Counted from the stretch's first letter, positions 8,049 to 16,818 are shown. The stretch is DNA of 40,105 bases from Paracoccaceae bacterium (GCA_019090795.1 JAHRVG010000043.1:1-40105); one strand, 5' to 3'. Notes: generated by a model not told the origin, from the sequence alone. Numbers and translations: made by a program.

Positions 8049-9719
8049 ATGATTAAGATTCCAACATTTAGTCGATTCAGTCAGAGCCAAGATGGGTCAA
8101 TTCTCATTTTTGTACTTGTGGTGTTCAGTACCATGTTTCTGGTTGGCGGGGCGGCAATTGATTTTGCACGCAACGAAACCCAGCGGACAACCATGCAGTA
8201 CAATCTTGACCGCGCCGTACTGGCGGCGGCATCGCTGAAACAAACCAAAGTTCCGGACGATGTCGTAGCGGATTACATGAGCAAAGTTCATTCGATTGAG
8301 GATATCTCAGTCGTAACCACCTTTGATGTAGGGCTAAATTACCGCTCCGTATCAGCAACAGCCACCGCAGAGCTGAGAACCATGTTCTTGCGCATGGCTG
8401 GCATTGACAGCATGCCAATTACGGTTGTCAGTGCTGCCGAAGAGCGCATTCCGCATCTGGAAATTTCTCTGGTTCTGGATGTATCGGGCTCGATGGGGAA
8501 CAACAGCAAGCTGACCAACCTCAAGGTTGCCGCCAAGGAGTTCATCACCTCAATGCTGACCGGTGTTGATGACGATCACGTTGCAATTTCGATCATCCCG
8601 TTCAACAACTCGGTTGCACCATCAGAGACAGTCTTCACATCCTTGAATGTCAATGAGACGCATAATTTCTCTACATGTCTTGATTTTGCCGAATCCGATT
8701 TTGACAGCGTGAATATTGATCCGTTGGTTGCCCAGGATCAACTGGTTTACACTTCTCTTTGGGGTGGTTGGTCAGATTTGAATCAAGGTGCCCGATCATG
8801 TTTTACGGACGACTATTTCCAGATCATGCCATATTCGGACAACGAAGTGGCGCTGCATACCAAGATCGATTCATTTGTGGCAAGGGGCTGGACAGCAGGG
8901 CATCTGGGAATGAAGTGGGGCACTGCCCTGCTTGACCCTTCGTTTCGCCCTGTAACAGCAGACCTTATTGCCGCCCTTGAAGTTGATGCTGGTTTTGCTG
9001 CGATCCCCGCTGAATATACCGATAACAATACTTTGAAAGTGGTCATTCTGATGGGGGATGGGGCAAACACCTATGAATTCCGCATGGGCCCGGATTTCAA
9101 AGGGTCCGGCTCTGATCTGTGGGATGTGGTTTCTGCCGAGCAGGTATTTTGGTATGCGCAGCACAAATACAAGGCGCATAGAACTTCGAGTGATGAATCC
9201 AAGTGCAGCAATTCAAAATGGGTTTGTTTTTACAAACAAGGGGCGCTGGAATCCACCTATTACCTGCAGGATCCGACAACTTCAGGTGGTTCGATCGACA
9301 ACTTCTACGACATTCAGGCAAATGCATGGATATCTACGACCGAGTTCAACAACCTTAATACTACAATGGAAGGCTGGATCAGTACTACCCAAATGGATTG
9401 GGAAGATGCCTGGGGGCTGATGCCGGCACAGTGGTACGACGGTATTGTCGGTGGAAGTTCGGCCTATAACGATCTGGTGTCAGGTACTGGGCGCACAGGT
9501 TCCGAGGGCGACACGGCAATGGCAGCCTCTTGTGAAGCGGCGCGGGGTGCGGGGCTGGTTGTTTATACCATTGGCTTTGAAACCGACGTGTCTACCTCTG
9601 CCAAGCTCGCCTCCTGCGCGAGTACTCCGAGCCACTATTACGACGCTGCGGGTGTCCAGATTTCAGCGGTTTTCGCCCAAATTGCCGCATCAATCCAAAA
9701 ACTCAAGTTGACACAATAG
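8049..9719 (+). CDS. TadG-like pilus assembly protein with von Willebrand factor A domain
   Basis: 556 residues. The N-terminus (FSRFSQSQDGSILIF followed by about 20 hydrophobic residues to GGAAIDFAR) is the TadE/TadG-type membrane anchor (putative Tad/Flp secretion helix), residues ~16-41. A vWA domain begins near residue 138 with an intact MIDAS motif (DVSGS, Asp144) and continues through ILMGDGANTYEF to VVYTIGFETDV near the end. An AAGGGA-type ribosome site precedes the ATG. TadG proteins associate with Flp pilus machinery at the envelope, while vWA domains bind divalent metal and partner proteins. The core tad genes (tadA, tadB, tadC, flp) are not in the window, so the partner apparatus must be elsewhere. 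Confidence 0.85.
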   Translation: MIKIPTFSRFSQSQDGSILIFVLVVFSTMFLVGGAAIDFARNETQRTTMQYNLDRAVLAAASLKQTKVPDDVVADYMSKVHSIEDISVVTTFDVGLNYRSVSATATAELRTMFLRMAGIDSMPITVVSAAEERIPHLEISLVLDVSGSMGNNSKLTNLKVAAKEFITSMLTGVDDDHVAISIIPFNNSVAPSETVFTSLNVNETHNFSTCLDFAESDFDSVNIDPLVAQDQLVYTSLWGGWSDLNQGARSCFTDDYFQIMPYSDNEVALHTKIDSFVARGWTAGHLGMKWGTALLDPSFRPVTADLIAALEVDAGFAAIPAEYTDNNTLKVVILMGDGANTYEFRMGPDFKGSGSDLWDVVSAEQVFWYAQHKYKAHRTSSDESKCSNSKWVCFYKQGALESTYYLQDPTTSGGSIDNFYDIQANAWISTTEFNNLNTTMEGWISTTQMDWEDAWGLMPAQWYDGIVGGSSAYNDLVSGTGRTGSEGDTAMAASCEAARGAGLVVYTIGFETDVSTSAKLASCASTPSHYYDAAGVQISAVFAQIAASIQKLKLTQ

Positions 9720-9728
9720 GGGTGCGTT

Positions 9729-10250
9729 ATGAAACACCTGATCAACATATTACGTAGGTTTCGGTCTGACGAAGGTGGTTATTCCACGGTGGAATTTGTC
9801 ATTGTGGCCTCTACATTCCTGACCGGGTTCTTCTGGATATTTGAAACTGGCCTGGTTTTGACCAAGAAGATCATGCTGGAGAGGGCAGTTGATATAACAG
9901 TGCGTGAACTGCGCCTGTATTCCAGCCCGGACCACACGCATGATTATATCAAAGACAAGATTTGTGAATATGCTTTGGTATTGGATGACTGCAGCACCAA
10001 TCTGTTGCTGGAGCTGGAAGTTCTGGATCTGAACACGGGCTTTAGCAACTCTATCGCCTGCGTGGACAAAGAAGAGGACATCACACCGGTAACAACTTGG
10101 GAGGTCGGTCAGGAAAATGAGGTCATCTACATGAGGGCCTGTATCATTATTTACCCGATACTGCCGACTGGATTGTCAATGTTTCCGGGTACCGAAACGT
10201 CTGGGCTGCCACTTTATTCAGACACAGCTTTTGTAAATGAACCGAGTTAA
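9729..10250 (+). CDS. TadE-like pseudopilin/pilus assembly protein
   Basis: 173 residues. After a basic leader it has the TadE signature, EGGYSTVEFVIVASTFLTGFF (residues ~16-36): a glycine, the invariant glutamate five residues on, then a hydrophobic helix. This is a prepilin-peptidase-like processing region. The remainder is a soluble domain with four cysteines (CEYALVLDDC, IACVDKEED, MRACIIIYP) and no other known motif. It starts 9 bases after tadG and overlaps the next gene, so the three form one transcription unit. TadE-type minor pseudopilins help assemble Flp pili. The exact subtype is uncertain. Confidence 0.78.
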   Translation: MKHLINILRRFRSDEGGYSTVEFVIVASTFLTGFFWIFETGLVLTKKIMLERAVDITVRELRLYSSPDHTHDYIKDKICEYALVLDDCSTNLLLELEVLDLNTGFSNSIACVDKEEDITPVTTWEVGQENEVIYMRACIIIYPILPTGLSMFPGTETSGLPLYSDTAFVNEPS

Positions 10251-10800
10251 GACAATGACCCATGCTCTGAAAAATCTGCTCAACAAGTTTCGCCAAAGTG
10301 AATGCGGTGCAACAACGATTGAATTCATGTTTGCCATGCCGCTGGTTATGTTTTGGGTAGGAGGAAGCTTCACCTTTTTTAACGCCTTTAGCGAATACAC
10401 AAATGCGCTAAAGGCGACCTATACCGTGGCTGATATTCTGTCGCGTCAAACGACCGTCGATGATGCCTATATTGACAACATGAACCAATTGTTTGCCAAC
10501 TTTATGAACGAGAGCACAAATGATGTTTGGCTGCGGGTCAGCAGCATCGAAAAGACTGGCGAAAACCTGGCGGTTGACTGGTCCACGGCGACAGGAATTC
10601 ACAACCCGCTGGAAACCTCCTCTGACATTCCCGAAGAGATCATTCCGGATTTGCTGGATGAAGAAAAAATCATTCTGGTCGAATCCCATTTCTCTTTTGT
10701 CCCATTTCTGGATTGGGTGGGCATTGATTCTTCGACTTACGCCAATAGAATTGTTGTCAGCCCGCGCTTCACCTCTCAGCTGACCAACTCTGACAGTTAG
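10237..10800 (+). CDS. Second TadE-like pseudopilin-type protein
   Basis: Up to 187 residues. The signature SECGATTIEFMFAMPLVMFWVGGSFTFFN (residues ~21-50) has the Gly-x4-Glu-hydrophobic helix layout of TadE. The rest is an acidic soluble domain (SSDIPEEIIPDLLDEEK). The first ATG (10237) overlaps the preceding gene by 14 bases. An ATG at 10255, just after that gene's stop, is an equally good start giving 181 residues, and neither has a strong ribosome site. Co-transcription with tadG and the first tadE suggests the three products act together at the envelope. Confidence 0.77.
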   Translation: MNRVKTMTHALKNLLNKFRQSECGATTIEFMFAMPLVMFWVGGSFTFFNAFSEYTNALKATYTVADILSRQTTVDDAYIDNMNQLFANFMNESTNDVWLRVSSIEKTGENLAVDWSTATGIHNPLETSSDIPEEIIPDLLDEEKIILVESHFSFVPFLDWVGIDSSTYANRIVVSPRFTSQLTNSDS

Positions 10801-10811
10801 CGCAGTGACGG

Positions 10812-10843
10812 TATTATTCGTGGGTGATCGTCGAATAGTATTC
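10812..10843. repeat. Imperfect inverted repeat between the Tad trio and sarcosine oxidase
   Basis: TATTATTCG (10812-10820) and CGAATAGTA (10832-10840) pair at 8 of 9 positions across 11 bases. The right side also forms an 11-base palindrome, GAATAGTATTC (10833-10843). There is no T-tract, so it is either a poor terminator for the Tad genes or an operator for the sarcosine oxidase operon that starts 100 bases later. Confidence 0.4.
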
Positions 10844-10944
10844 CATAGGTTTTGCTGTCGATATTCCAATCTATTATGGCGCATTTATACGTGTCTTAAA
10901 GCTGCCATTCTGCGAAACTGTGCAGGAATCACAGGGATATTGCC

Positions 10945-12195
10945 ATGCACTATTCGGCGCTACAGATACTCAAGCAAGGTCTGACGGGAAACAAAGGCTG
11001 GAAGCCTGTCTGGCGAGAGCCGAAGCCCAAGTCGGCCTATGACTTTATTATTGTCGGCGGTGGCGGGCACGGGTTGGCAACGGCCTATTATCTGGCCGAG
11101 GAATTCAAGCAGGCAAATATTGCTGTGCTGGAAAAGGGCTGGATCGGCTCGGGTAATGTCGGGCGCAACACCACGATTGTGCGTTCGAATTATTTGTTGC
11201 CAGAGAACACCCCCTTTTATGAAATGTCGTTGAAGCTGTGGGAAAATCTGGAGCAGGATTTCAATTACAACGCGATGATGTCGCAACGCGGTATCCTGAA
11301 CCTGTTCCATAGTGATGGCGAGCGGGATGCGGCAGCGCGCCGTGGCAACGCAATGGTGCTGAGCGATGCGGATGCGGTTTTGCTGGATCGCGAAGGCGTG
11401 CGCAAGATGTGCCCGTTTCTGGATTTTGATAATGAGCGTTTCCCGATCAAGGGGGGGCTGTTACAGCCCCGCGCCGGCACGGCCCGCCACGATGCCGTGG
11501 CTTGGGGCTATGCCCGTGGCGCAGACAGGTGCGGCGTTGACATTATTCAGAACTGCGAGGTGACGGGTTTCCAGATTGAAAACGGGGTTTGCTCGGGGGT
11601 TGAAACAACCAAGGGAAACATCAAGGCAAATAAGGTTGGCGTTTGTGTTGCCGGTTCTTCCAGCCGGGTAATGGCGCTGGCGGGGATGCGCCTACCGATT
11701 GAAACGCATGTGTTGCAAGCCTTTGTGACCGAGGGGCTGAAACCGGTCATTCCCGGCGTTGTTACCTTTGGCGCGGGGCATCTTTATATCAGCCAGTCCG
11801 ACAAAGGTGGATTGGTTTTTGGCGGTGACATCGACAAATACAACAGTTACGCCCAGCGTGGTAATTTGCCAGTGATCGAGCATGTGGCCGAGGAAATGAT
11901 GGCAATGATGCCGATGCTGGGCCGCGCACGGCTGCTGCGCAGTTGGGGCGGGGTGATGGATATGTCGATGGACGGCTCTCCTTTCATCGATAAAACCCAT
12001 ATTGGGGGCCTCTATTTTAACGGGGGCTGGTGTTACGGCGGCTTTAAGGCGACCCCTGCCAGTGGCATGTGCTATGCGCATCTGCTGGCCACGGATACGC
12101 CGCACCCGAATGCCACCGCCTTTCGGCTGGATCGTTTCCGGCACGGGATAATTATCGACGAAAAGGGCCAGGGCGCCCAGCCAAACCAGCATTAG
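10945..12195 (+). CDS. soxB: Sarcosine oxidase subunit beta (heterotetrameric)
   Basis: 416 residues, the usual length. It has an FAD Rossmann motif (FIIVGGGGHGLATAYYLAE, residues 34-52), FAD contacts in GSGNVGRNTTIVRSNY, and the histidine that carries covalent 8-alpha-linked FMN in this family (His182 in GTARHDAVAWGY). The C-terminal segment is GGLYFNGGWCYGGFKATPASG. The enzyme demethylates sarcosine to glycine, yielding 5,10-methylene-THF or formaldehyde plus peroxide. It is the first gene of a tight beta-delta-alpha-gamma operon. The symbol collides with thiosulfate-oxidising soxB at 20.5 kb, an unrelated protein. Confidence 0.95.
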   Translation: MHYSALQILKQGLTGNKGWKPVWREPKPKSAYDFIIVGGGGHGLATAYYLAEEFKQANIAVLEKGWIGSGNVGRNTTIVRSNYLLPENTPFYEMSLKLWENLEQDFNYNAMMSQRGILNLFHSDGERDAAARRGNAMVLSDADAVLLDREGVRKMCPFLDFDNERFPIKGGLLQPRAGTARHDAVAWGYARGADRCGVDIIQNCEVTGFQIENGVCSGVETTKGNIKANKVGVCVAGSSSRVMALAGMRLPIETHVLQAFVTEGLKPVIPGVVTFGAGHLYISQSDKGGLVFGGDIDKYNSYAQRGNLPVIEHVAEEMMAMMPMLGRARLLRSWGGVMDMSMDGSPFIDKTHIGGLYFNGGWCYGGFKATPASGMCYAHLLATDTPHPNATAFRLDRFRHGIIIDEKGQGAQPNQH

Positions 12196-12207
12196 GAAGT
12201 GTAGAGC

Positions 12208-12489
12208 ATGATTATCAATCACCCCTTGCTGGGTCCGCGCGATTCGTCTGAATTTTATCATTTGGGTGATGCCACCCTGATTAATCGCCCTGATCCTGAC
12301 GCAGCGGATGCGGCAGAACAGTTCTACGAGTATGTCTATATTCGCGATGATCCGGCGGGTGAATACCGCGAGTTGTGGTATCACGAACAGGGCGACCGCA
12401 GTTGGCTGGTGGTTACGCGCAACACACTTACCCATGAGATTTCTAGCGTCGAATTGGCGCGTGATGTGGCGCGGAGGCAGGGAAAATGA
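12208..12489 (+). CDS. soxD: Sarcosine oxidase subunit delta, cysteine-free variant
   Basis: 93 residues, normal length for delta. It matches the family in the N-terminal GPRD.SEF, the central YVYIRDDPAGEYRELWYHEQGDRSWL and the end RNTLTHEISSVELARDV. Canonical delta subunits bind structural zinc through CPxCG near the N-terminus plus a downstream His and Cys. Here the first motif reads NHPLLG, the downstream cysteine position is Asp63, and only His59 remains. There is no cysteine in the whole protein, so zinc cannot be held the usual way. Its ATGA overlaps the alpha subunit start by 4 bases. Confidence 0.9.
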   Translation: MIINHPLLGPRDSSEFYHLGDATLINRPDPDAADAAEQFYEYVYIRDDPAGEYRELWYHEQGDRSWLVVTRNTLTHEISSVELARDVARRQGK

Positions 12490-15428
12490 TCGGTAAAATG
12501 CGCATTGACGGCGGGCAGATTGACCGCAGCAAGATTGTCAGTTTCTCGTTTGATGGCCGCCAGATGATGGGCTACCTTGGCGACACGCTTGCCTCTGCCC
12601 TGCTGGCGAATGGTCAGCGGCTTGTGGGGCGCTCATTCAAATACCACCGCCCGCGCGGAATTTTCAGTGCCGGTTCGGAGGAACCGAATGCGCTTGTGCA
12701 GTTGCGCAAAGGCGCGTTTTTGGAGCCAAACACCCGCGCCACCGTGGCAGAGCTGTTTGACGGATTGGAAGCCAGCAGCCAGAACTATCGCGGCTCGTTG
12801 GAGTATGACATTATGGGCGGCATTGACCTGCTCTCGCCGTTTCTGAGCGCGGGGTTCTATTACAAAACATTCATGTGGCCCAAAGCATTCTGGGAAAAGA
12901 TTTACGAGCCGTTCATTCGTTCCAGCGCTGGCCTTGGCCGTTTGCCGCGCGCGGCTGATCCGGATGTTTACGACAAGGGCTTCCTGCATTGTGACGTGTT
13001 GGTAATCGGTGCCGGCCCTGTTGGCTTGACCGCAGCCTTGTTTGCGGCGCGGGCGGGGGCAGAGGTCGTTCTGGCGGATGAAGATTTTGCCATGGGTGGG
13101 CGTTTGAACGCCGAAACATTCGAAGTGGAGGGCAAGCCTGGTGATGAATGGGCACGTGATGTGGTGGCCGAACTGACCTCTCTGGACAATGTTCGGCTTT
13201 TGACCCGTACCACGGTTTTTGGGGGCTATGATCACGGAATTTACGGTGCAAATGAGCGGTGCACGGACCATTTGACATGCGCCAGTGGCAAGCCGCGCCA
13301 GATCAACTGGAAGATTTATTCAAAACGCGCAATCCTTTGTGCTGGGGCCACTGAACGCTCAATGGCCTTTGGCAACAATGATCGCCCCGGTGTTATGTTG
13401 GCGGGCGCGGTGCGGGCTTATGCCAACCGTTGGGCGGTATCCACTGGTGCGCAGATGGCGCTGTTTACCAACAATGACGACGGATGGCGCACAGCAATGG
13501 ATTTGCAGGCCAAAGGGGTTGCTTTGGCGGCGGTAATTGACAGTCGTGACAAACAGCCTCCGGCCAACATTTCCGGCGCCATGGTTGTTACCGGAGCATC
13601 CGTTCAGGACACCAGTGGTCGCAAGGGATTGAAAACGATCACCCTCACCAATGGTCAGGTCATTCAGGCGGATTGTCTGGCGGTGGCGGGGGGGTGGAAC
13701 CCCAATGTGCACCTGACCTGTCACCAAAGGGGCCGCCCTGCCTGGCGGGAAGATATCGCCAGCTTTGTGCCGGGTGGTGATCTGCCGCCGGGGATGGTTG
13801 TGGCGGGGGCCGCGAACGGCAGCTTTGGCTTGTCGGAATGTTTGGTTGAGGGCCGCAAGGTTGCGAATGCCGTGGTTCAAGAACTGGGCCTGACCCCGTC
13901 GCGGGCGCGGGCGGCAAAGGCCAGTGACGAGGCCCGCGAAATTACCCCGTTGTGGCATATTCCGGCGGGCAAGTCGCGAGCTTGGGTGGATCTGCAAAAC
14001 GATGTGACCAGCAAGGATGTGAAACAGGCAAATGCCGAGGGGTTTCGTTCTGTCGAGCATCTGAAACGCTACACCACGCTCGGTATGGCAACGGATCAGG
14101 GCAAAACTGCCAACGTGCTGGGGTTGGCCATTCTGGCCGAAGCGCGGGGCGCGAGCATCCCCGAGACCGGCACCACGATTTTTCGCCCGCCCTATAATCC
14201 GGTTCCCATCGGGGCGCTTGCCGGACGGGCGCAGGGCAAGGATTTCCGCCCGCTGCGCCTGACCACGGGTCACGCTTGGGCCGAGTCGCAGGGGGCCTCT
14301 TTCACTGAGGCGGGCATGTGGATGCGTGCCGAGTGGTTTGTCAAAAAGGGCGAAGTGAATTGGCGCGAATCCGTGGACCGCGAGGTAACCGCGACCCGTA
14401 ATTCGGTGGGTATTTGTGATGTAACAACGCTGGGTAAGATTGACATTCAGGGCCGTGACGCGTGTGCTTTTCTGAATAAGATTTACTGCAATGGGTTTGC
14501 GAAATTGCCGGTGGGAAAGGTGCGTTATGGGCTGATGTTGCGCGAGGATGGCATGGTGATGGATGATGGCACCACCGCGCGGCTGGGGGAAAACCACTAT
14601 GTGATGACCACCACCACCGCCAATGCGGGGCCGGTGTACCGGCATCTGGATTTCGCCCGTCAATGTCTGTGGCCGGACATGGATGTGCATATTATTTCCG
14701 TCACTGACGGCTGGGCGCAATTTGCCGTTGCTGGCCCCAATTCGCGGGAGCTACTAGCCAAAGTCGTAGACACAGATATCTCGAATGAGGCTTTTCCCTT
14801 TATGGCCTGCGCAGATATTACCGTATGTGGTGGCACACCCGCGCGTCTGTTCCGAATATCGTTTTCCGGAGAGCTGGCGTATGAGATAGCCGTGCCCTCA
14901 CGCTATGGCGACGGCATGATCCGCGCGCTGATGGCGGCGGGGAAGGAATTCGATGTTACACCTTATGGTGTCGAGGCGCTGAGTGTGATGCGTATTGAAA
15001 AAGGGCATCCGGTGGGCAGTGAACTGACCGGCCAAACCACCGCGCGCGATCTCGGGTTCGGACGTATGGTGTCGGACAAGAAAGACAGCATAGGCGCGGT
15101 GCTGTCGCGCCGCCCTGGCCTGAACCGTGATGACGGCTGGGTGTTGATGGGGCTGCAACCGGTGGACAAGAGCGCGAGCCTGAATGCGGGAGCGCATTTT
15201 CTGGAGGCTGGCGCGCGCCCTTGTGCAGACAATGATCTGGGCTGGATGACCTCGACCTGTTATTCGCCCACTCTTGGCCACGCCATCGGCCTTGGCTTTA
15301 TCCGCAACGGCGATACCCGCAAGGGGACAGTGGTGCGGGCATGGGATGCCATGCGTAAGAAAGATATCGAGGTTGAGATCGTCTCGCCCCATTTTGTCGA
15401 TCCGGAAGGGGAGCGTGTCCGTGCCTGA
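12486..15428 (+). CDS. soxA: Sarcosine oxidase subunit alpha
   Basis: 980 residues. Residues ~15-95 are the Fer2_4-like domain without cluster cysteines (SFDGRQMMGYLGDTLASALLA, KYHRPRGIFSAG). A dinucleotide-binding domain follows from ~170 (VLVIGAGPVGLTAALFAARAG), with ILCAGATERSMAFGNNDRPGV typical of the NAD+-binding alpha subunit. From ~590 to the end is a GcvT-like aminomethyltransferase domain (GICDVTTLGKIDIQGRDA, VAGPNSRELL, GVEALSVMRIEKGHP) that binds tetrahydrofolate. It overlaps delta upstream and gamma downstream, indicating translational coupling. Length and domain order are intact. Confidence 0.95.
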   Translation: MIGKMRIDGGQIDRSKIVSFSFDGRQMMGYLGDTLASALLANGQRLVGRSFKYHRPRGIFSAGSEEPNALVQLRKGAFLEPNTRATVAELFDGLEASSQNYRGSLEYDIMGGIDLLSPFLSAGFYYKTFMWPKAFWEKIYEPFIRSSAGLGRLPRAADPDVYDKGFLHCDVLVIGAGPVGLTAALFAARAGAEVVLADEDFAMGGRLNAETFEVEGKPGDEWARDVVAELTSLDNVRLLTRTTVFGGYDHGIYGANERCTDHLTCASGKPRQINWKIYSKRAILCAGATERSMAFGNNDRPGVMLAGAVRAYANRWAVSTGAQMALFTNNDDGWRTAMDLQAKGVALAAVIDSRDKQPPANISGAMVVTGASVQDTSGRKGLKTITLTNGQVIQADCLAVAGGWNPNVHLTCHQRGRPAWREDIASFVPGGDLPPGMVVAGAANGSFGLSECLVEGRKVANAVVQELGLTPSRARAAKASDEAREITPLWHIPAGKSRAWVDLQNDVTSKDVKQANAEGFRSVEHLKRYTTLGMATDQGKTANVLGLAILAEARGASIPETGTTIFRPPYNPVPIGALAGRAQGKDFRPLRLTTGHAWAESQGASFTEAGMWMRAEWFVKKGEVNWRESVDREVTATRNSVGICDVTTLGKIDIQGRDACAFLNKIYCNGFAKLPVGKVRYGLMLREDGMVMDDGTTARLGENHYVMTTTTANAGPVYRHLDFARQCLWPDMDVHIISVTDGWAQFAVAGPNSRELLAKVVDTDISNEAFPFMACADITVCGGTPARLFRISFSGELAYEIAVPSRYGDGMIRALMAAGKEFDVTPYGVEALSVMRIEKGHPVGSELTGQTTARDLGFGRMVSDKKDSIGAVLSRRPGLNRDDGWVLMGLQPVDKSASLNAGAHFLEAGARPCADNDLGWMTSTCYSPTLGHAIGLGFIRNGDTRKGTVVRAWDAMRKKDIEVEIVSPHFVDPEGERVRA

Positions 15429-15990
15429 ATATATCCTGACTGCAGAGCCGCCGCTTGGTGGATATGAACGCCATTTCGAAGGTACCAGTTTGCGCGAGCA
15501 TCGTGAGTTGGCGATTGTTGCCGTGTCCATTCCACTGGGTAAAGATACTGCGGTTTCTGCGGCGCTTGGCGAGGCCTACGGGGCAACACTGCCTGATCAT
15601 GGTGTTTCTGTGGTGTCCGAAGATGGCGCTACGCGTATCCTGCGGTTTACGGCGGATCAGATTTTTCTGTTGTTTACCCATGCGAAACCGGATGCGGCAC
15701 AGGTTGTTTCTGAACGGCTGAACGGCACGGGGTACACGGTGGATCAAACCGATAACTGGGTTAGCCTGTCGTTGTCCGGTTCTTTGGCGCGGCCCGCGCT
15801 GGAACGGATTTGCGCGGTAAACCTGCGTAAAGATGCTTTTGCCATAGGCCGTGCAGAGCGCACAGTGATGGAACATTTGGGGGCCATCATCATCCGCACC
15901 GGCGACGATGGGTTTTTGTTGATGTCGGGCAGCTCCTCGGCAGAATCATTCCTGCATGCGCTGGAAACCTCGGTCAAATACGTTTCGTAA
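15415..15990 (+). CDS. soxG: Sarcosine oxidase subunit gamma
   Basis: 191 residues from a GTG at 15415, chosen because GGAAGGGGAG sits immediately upstream and the product then begins MSVPEYILTAEPPLGGYE, the usual length for gamma. An upstream ATG at 15274 would lie wholly within the alpha gene. It overlaps the end of the alpha gene by 14 bases. The C-terminal half (LSLSGSLARPALERICAVNLRKDAFAIG) is the GcvT-related fold seen in gamma. It completes the heterotetramer and converges on soxR, leaving only 13 bases between stop codons. Confidence 0.9.
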   Translation: MSVPEYILTAEPPLGGYERHFEGTSLREHRELAIVAVSIPLGKDTAVSAALGEAYGATLPDHGVSVVSEDGATRILRFTADQIFLLFTHAKPDAAQVVSERLNGTGYTVDQTDNWVSLSLSGSLARPALERICAVNLRKDAFAIGRAERTVMEHLGAIIIRTGDDGFLLMSGSSSAESFLHALETSVKYVS

Positions 15991-16003
15991 ACGTCAACAG
16001 CCG

Positions 16004-16348
16004 CTAAATTGTGCAGAACTCTTCGTACAGCAAGGAGATCAAGCTCAGGACCAGTGGGTCTTTGATCTTGTAGTAAATGGTTTTGCCGTCACGCCGGAAA
16101 TCGACGATACCTTCCAGACGTAGCCTTGCCAGTTGCTGGCTGACAGCTGCCTGACGCGACGAAAGCAGGTTTTCCAATTCCGTTACCGAGCGTTCGCCGG
16201 ATACCAGATGGCAGAGGATCATCAAGCGGCCCTCATGGGCCATTGCTTTCAGGAAAGAGGCTGCGGTGCGGCCCTTGTCAAACATCTCATCGATGTTGAA
16301 ATCCTTCTGGAATTCTTCCAGAGATTTGTCTGTTTCAGTGGGCAACAT
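16004..16348 (-). CDS. soxR: SoxR/SqrR-type ArsR-family sulfur-responsive repressor
   Basis: 114 residues. It has an ArsR winged helix: FLKAMAHEGRLMILCHLV, the helix-turn-helix SVTELENLLSSRQAAVSQQLARL (residues ~54-76), then the wing VDFRRDGKTIYYKI. It has exactly two cysteines, Cys46 and Cys112, 66 residues apart. The same separation is known for the sensing pair of SoxR (sulfur oxidation) and SqrR/BigR persulfide sensors. It should repress the sox genes until persulfide or polysulfide links the cysteines. It is not the redox [2Fe-2S] SoxR of enterobacteria. It lies downstream of soxS on the same strand. Confidence 0.92.
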   Translation of the reverse strand: MLPTETDKSLEEFQKDFNIDEMFDKGRTAASFLKAMAHEGRLMILCHLVSGERSVTELENLLSSRQAAVSQQLARLRLEGIVDFRRDGKTIYYKIKDPLVLSLISLLYEEFCTI

Positions 16349-16401
16349 TTGTCTGCCTCATTGTGAACGTTGGCTCGATTTTAACAGCGGCAGAATGCCC
16401 C

Positions 16402-16407
16402 ATTATA
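16402..16407 (-). promoter_or_regulatory. Candidate -10 box upstream of soxR
   Basis: A perfect TATAAT on the minus strand lies in the 96-base gap between soxS and soxR, about 55 bases before the soxR start. No clear -35 is seen at the right distance, so an independent soxR promoter is only a possibility. Confidence 0.25.
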
Positions 16408-16444
16408 TCAAGGATGTAAAGGTTGATGCTGCAGTGCGTCATTA

Positions 16445-16816
16445 TTAGCTGTCCAGTTCCGCCGCTTTGTATTCAGCCAGCGGGGCCATCTTTTGTTCCA
16501 AAAGAGACCAGAAGAAATCAGCCCCCGGATAGCCTTCGATGCGAAAAACCTCGTTGCCATCTTCCAGTAATACGAATGTCGGTGTGAAGGCAGGCCGTGA
16601 TTTGATTGCGATGTCTTCGGGAAAGGGGTCAAAAATATCCTGCCGCTGCAACGGTGCTGCACGGCCTTCCTGGGTTTTGGGATAGATCGCGGAAATTTCT
16701 TCATTCCAGCGTTCGCACCAAAAGCAACCGTCTTGCTCAAACATAATCAACCGCAGCTCGGCATTAGCCGAGAAAGGCAGCAGGCAAAAGGCCAAGGGAA
16801 GGAGGAATTTCAACAT
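16445..16816 (-). CDS. soxS: SoxS, periplasmic thioredoxin-like protein of the sulfur-oxidation cluster
   Basis: 123 residues. It has a signal peptide (MLKFLLPLAFCLLPFSANA, cleavage near residue 19) and a thioredoxin-type CFWC motif at Cys31-Cys34 followed by ERWNEEI. The cis-proline loop is FTPTFVLLEDG. In Paracoccus-type clusters SoxS is a periplasmic thiol-disulfide protein that reactivates SoxY. It diverges from soxV across 70 bases and precedes soxR on the same strand. This soxR-soxS/soxV layout is the classic one. Confidence 0.9.
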   Translation of the reverse strand: MLKFLLPLAFCLLPFSANAELRLIMFEQDGCFWCERWNEEISAIYPKTQEGRAAPLQRQDIFDPFPEDIAIKSRPAFTPTFVLLEDGNEVFRIEGYPGADFFWSLLEQKMAPLAEYKAAELDS

Positions 16817-16818
16817 GA

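Noticed and set aside
13359-14720. 453-codon frame antisense to sarcosine oxidase alpha
   Set aside because: A shadow of a long GC-biased gene. His/Arg/Gly-rich translation with no domain is typical of antisense frames here.
15274-15414. Upstream ATG extension of sarcosine oxidase gamma
   Set aside because: The extension lies entirely within the alpha gene. GTG at 15415 has a near-perfect ribosome site and gives the family length.
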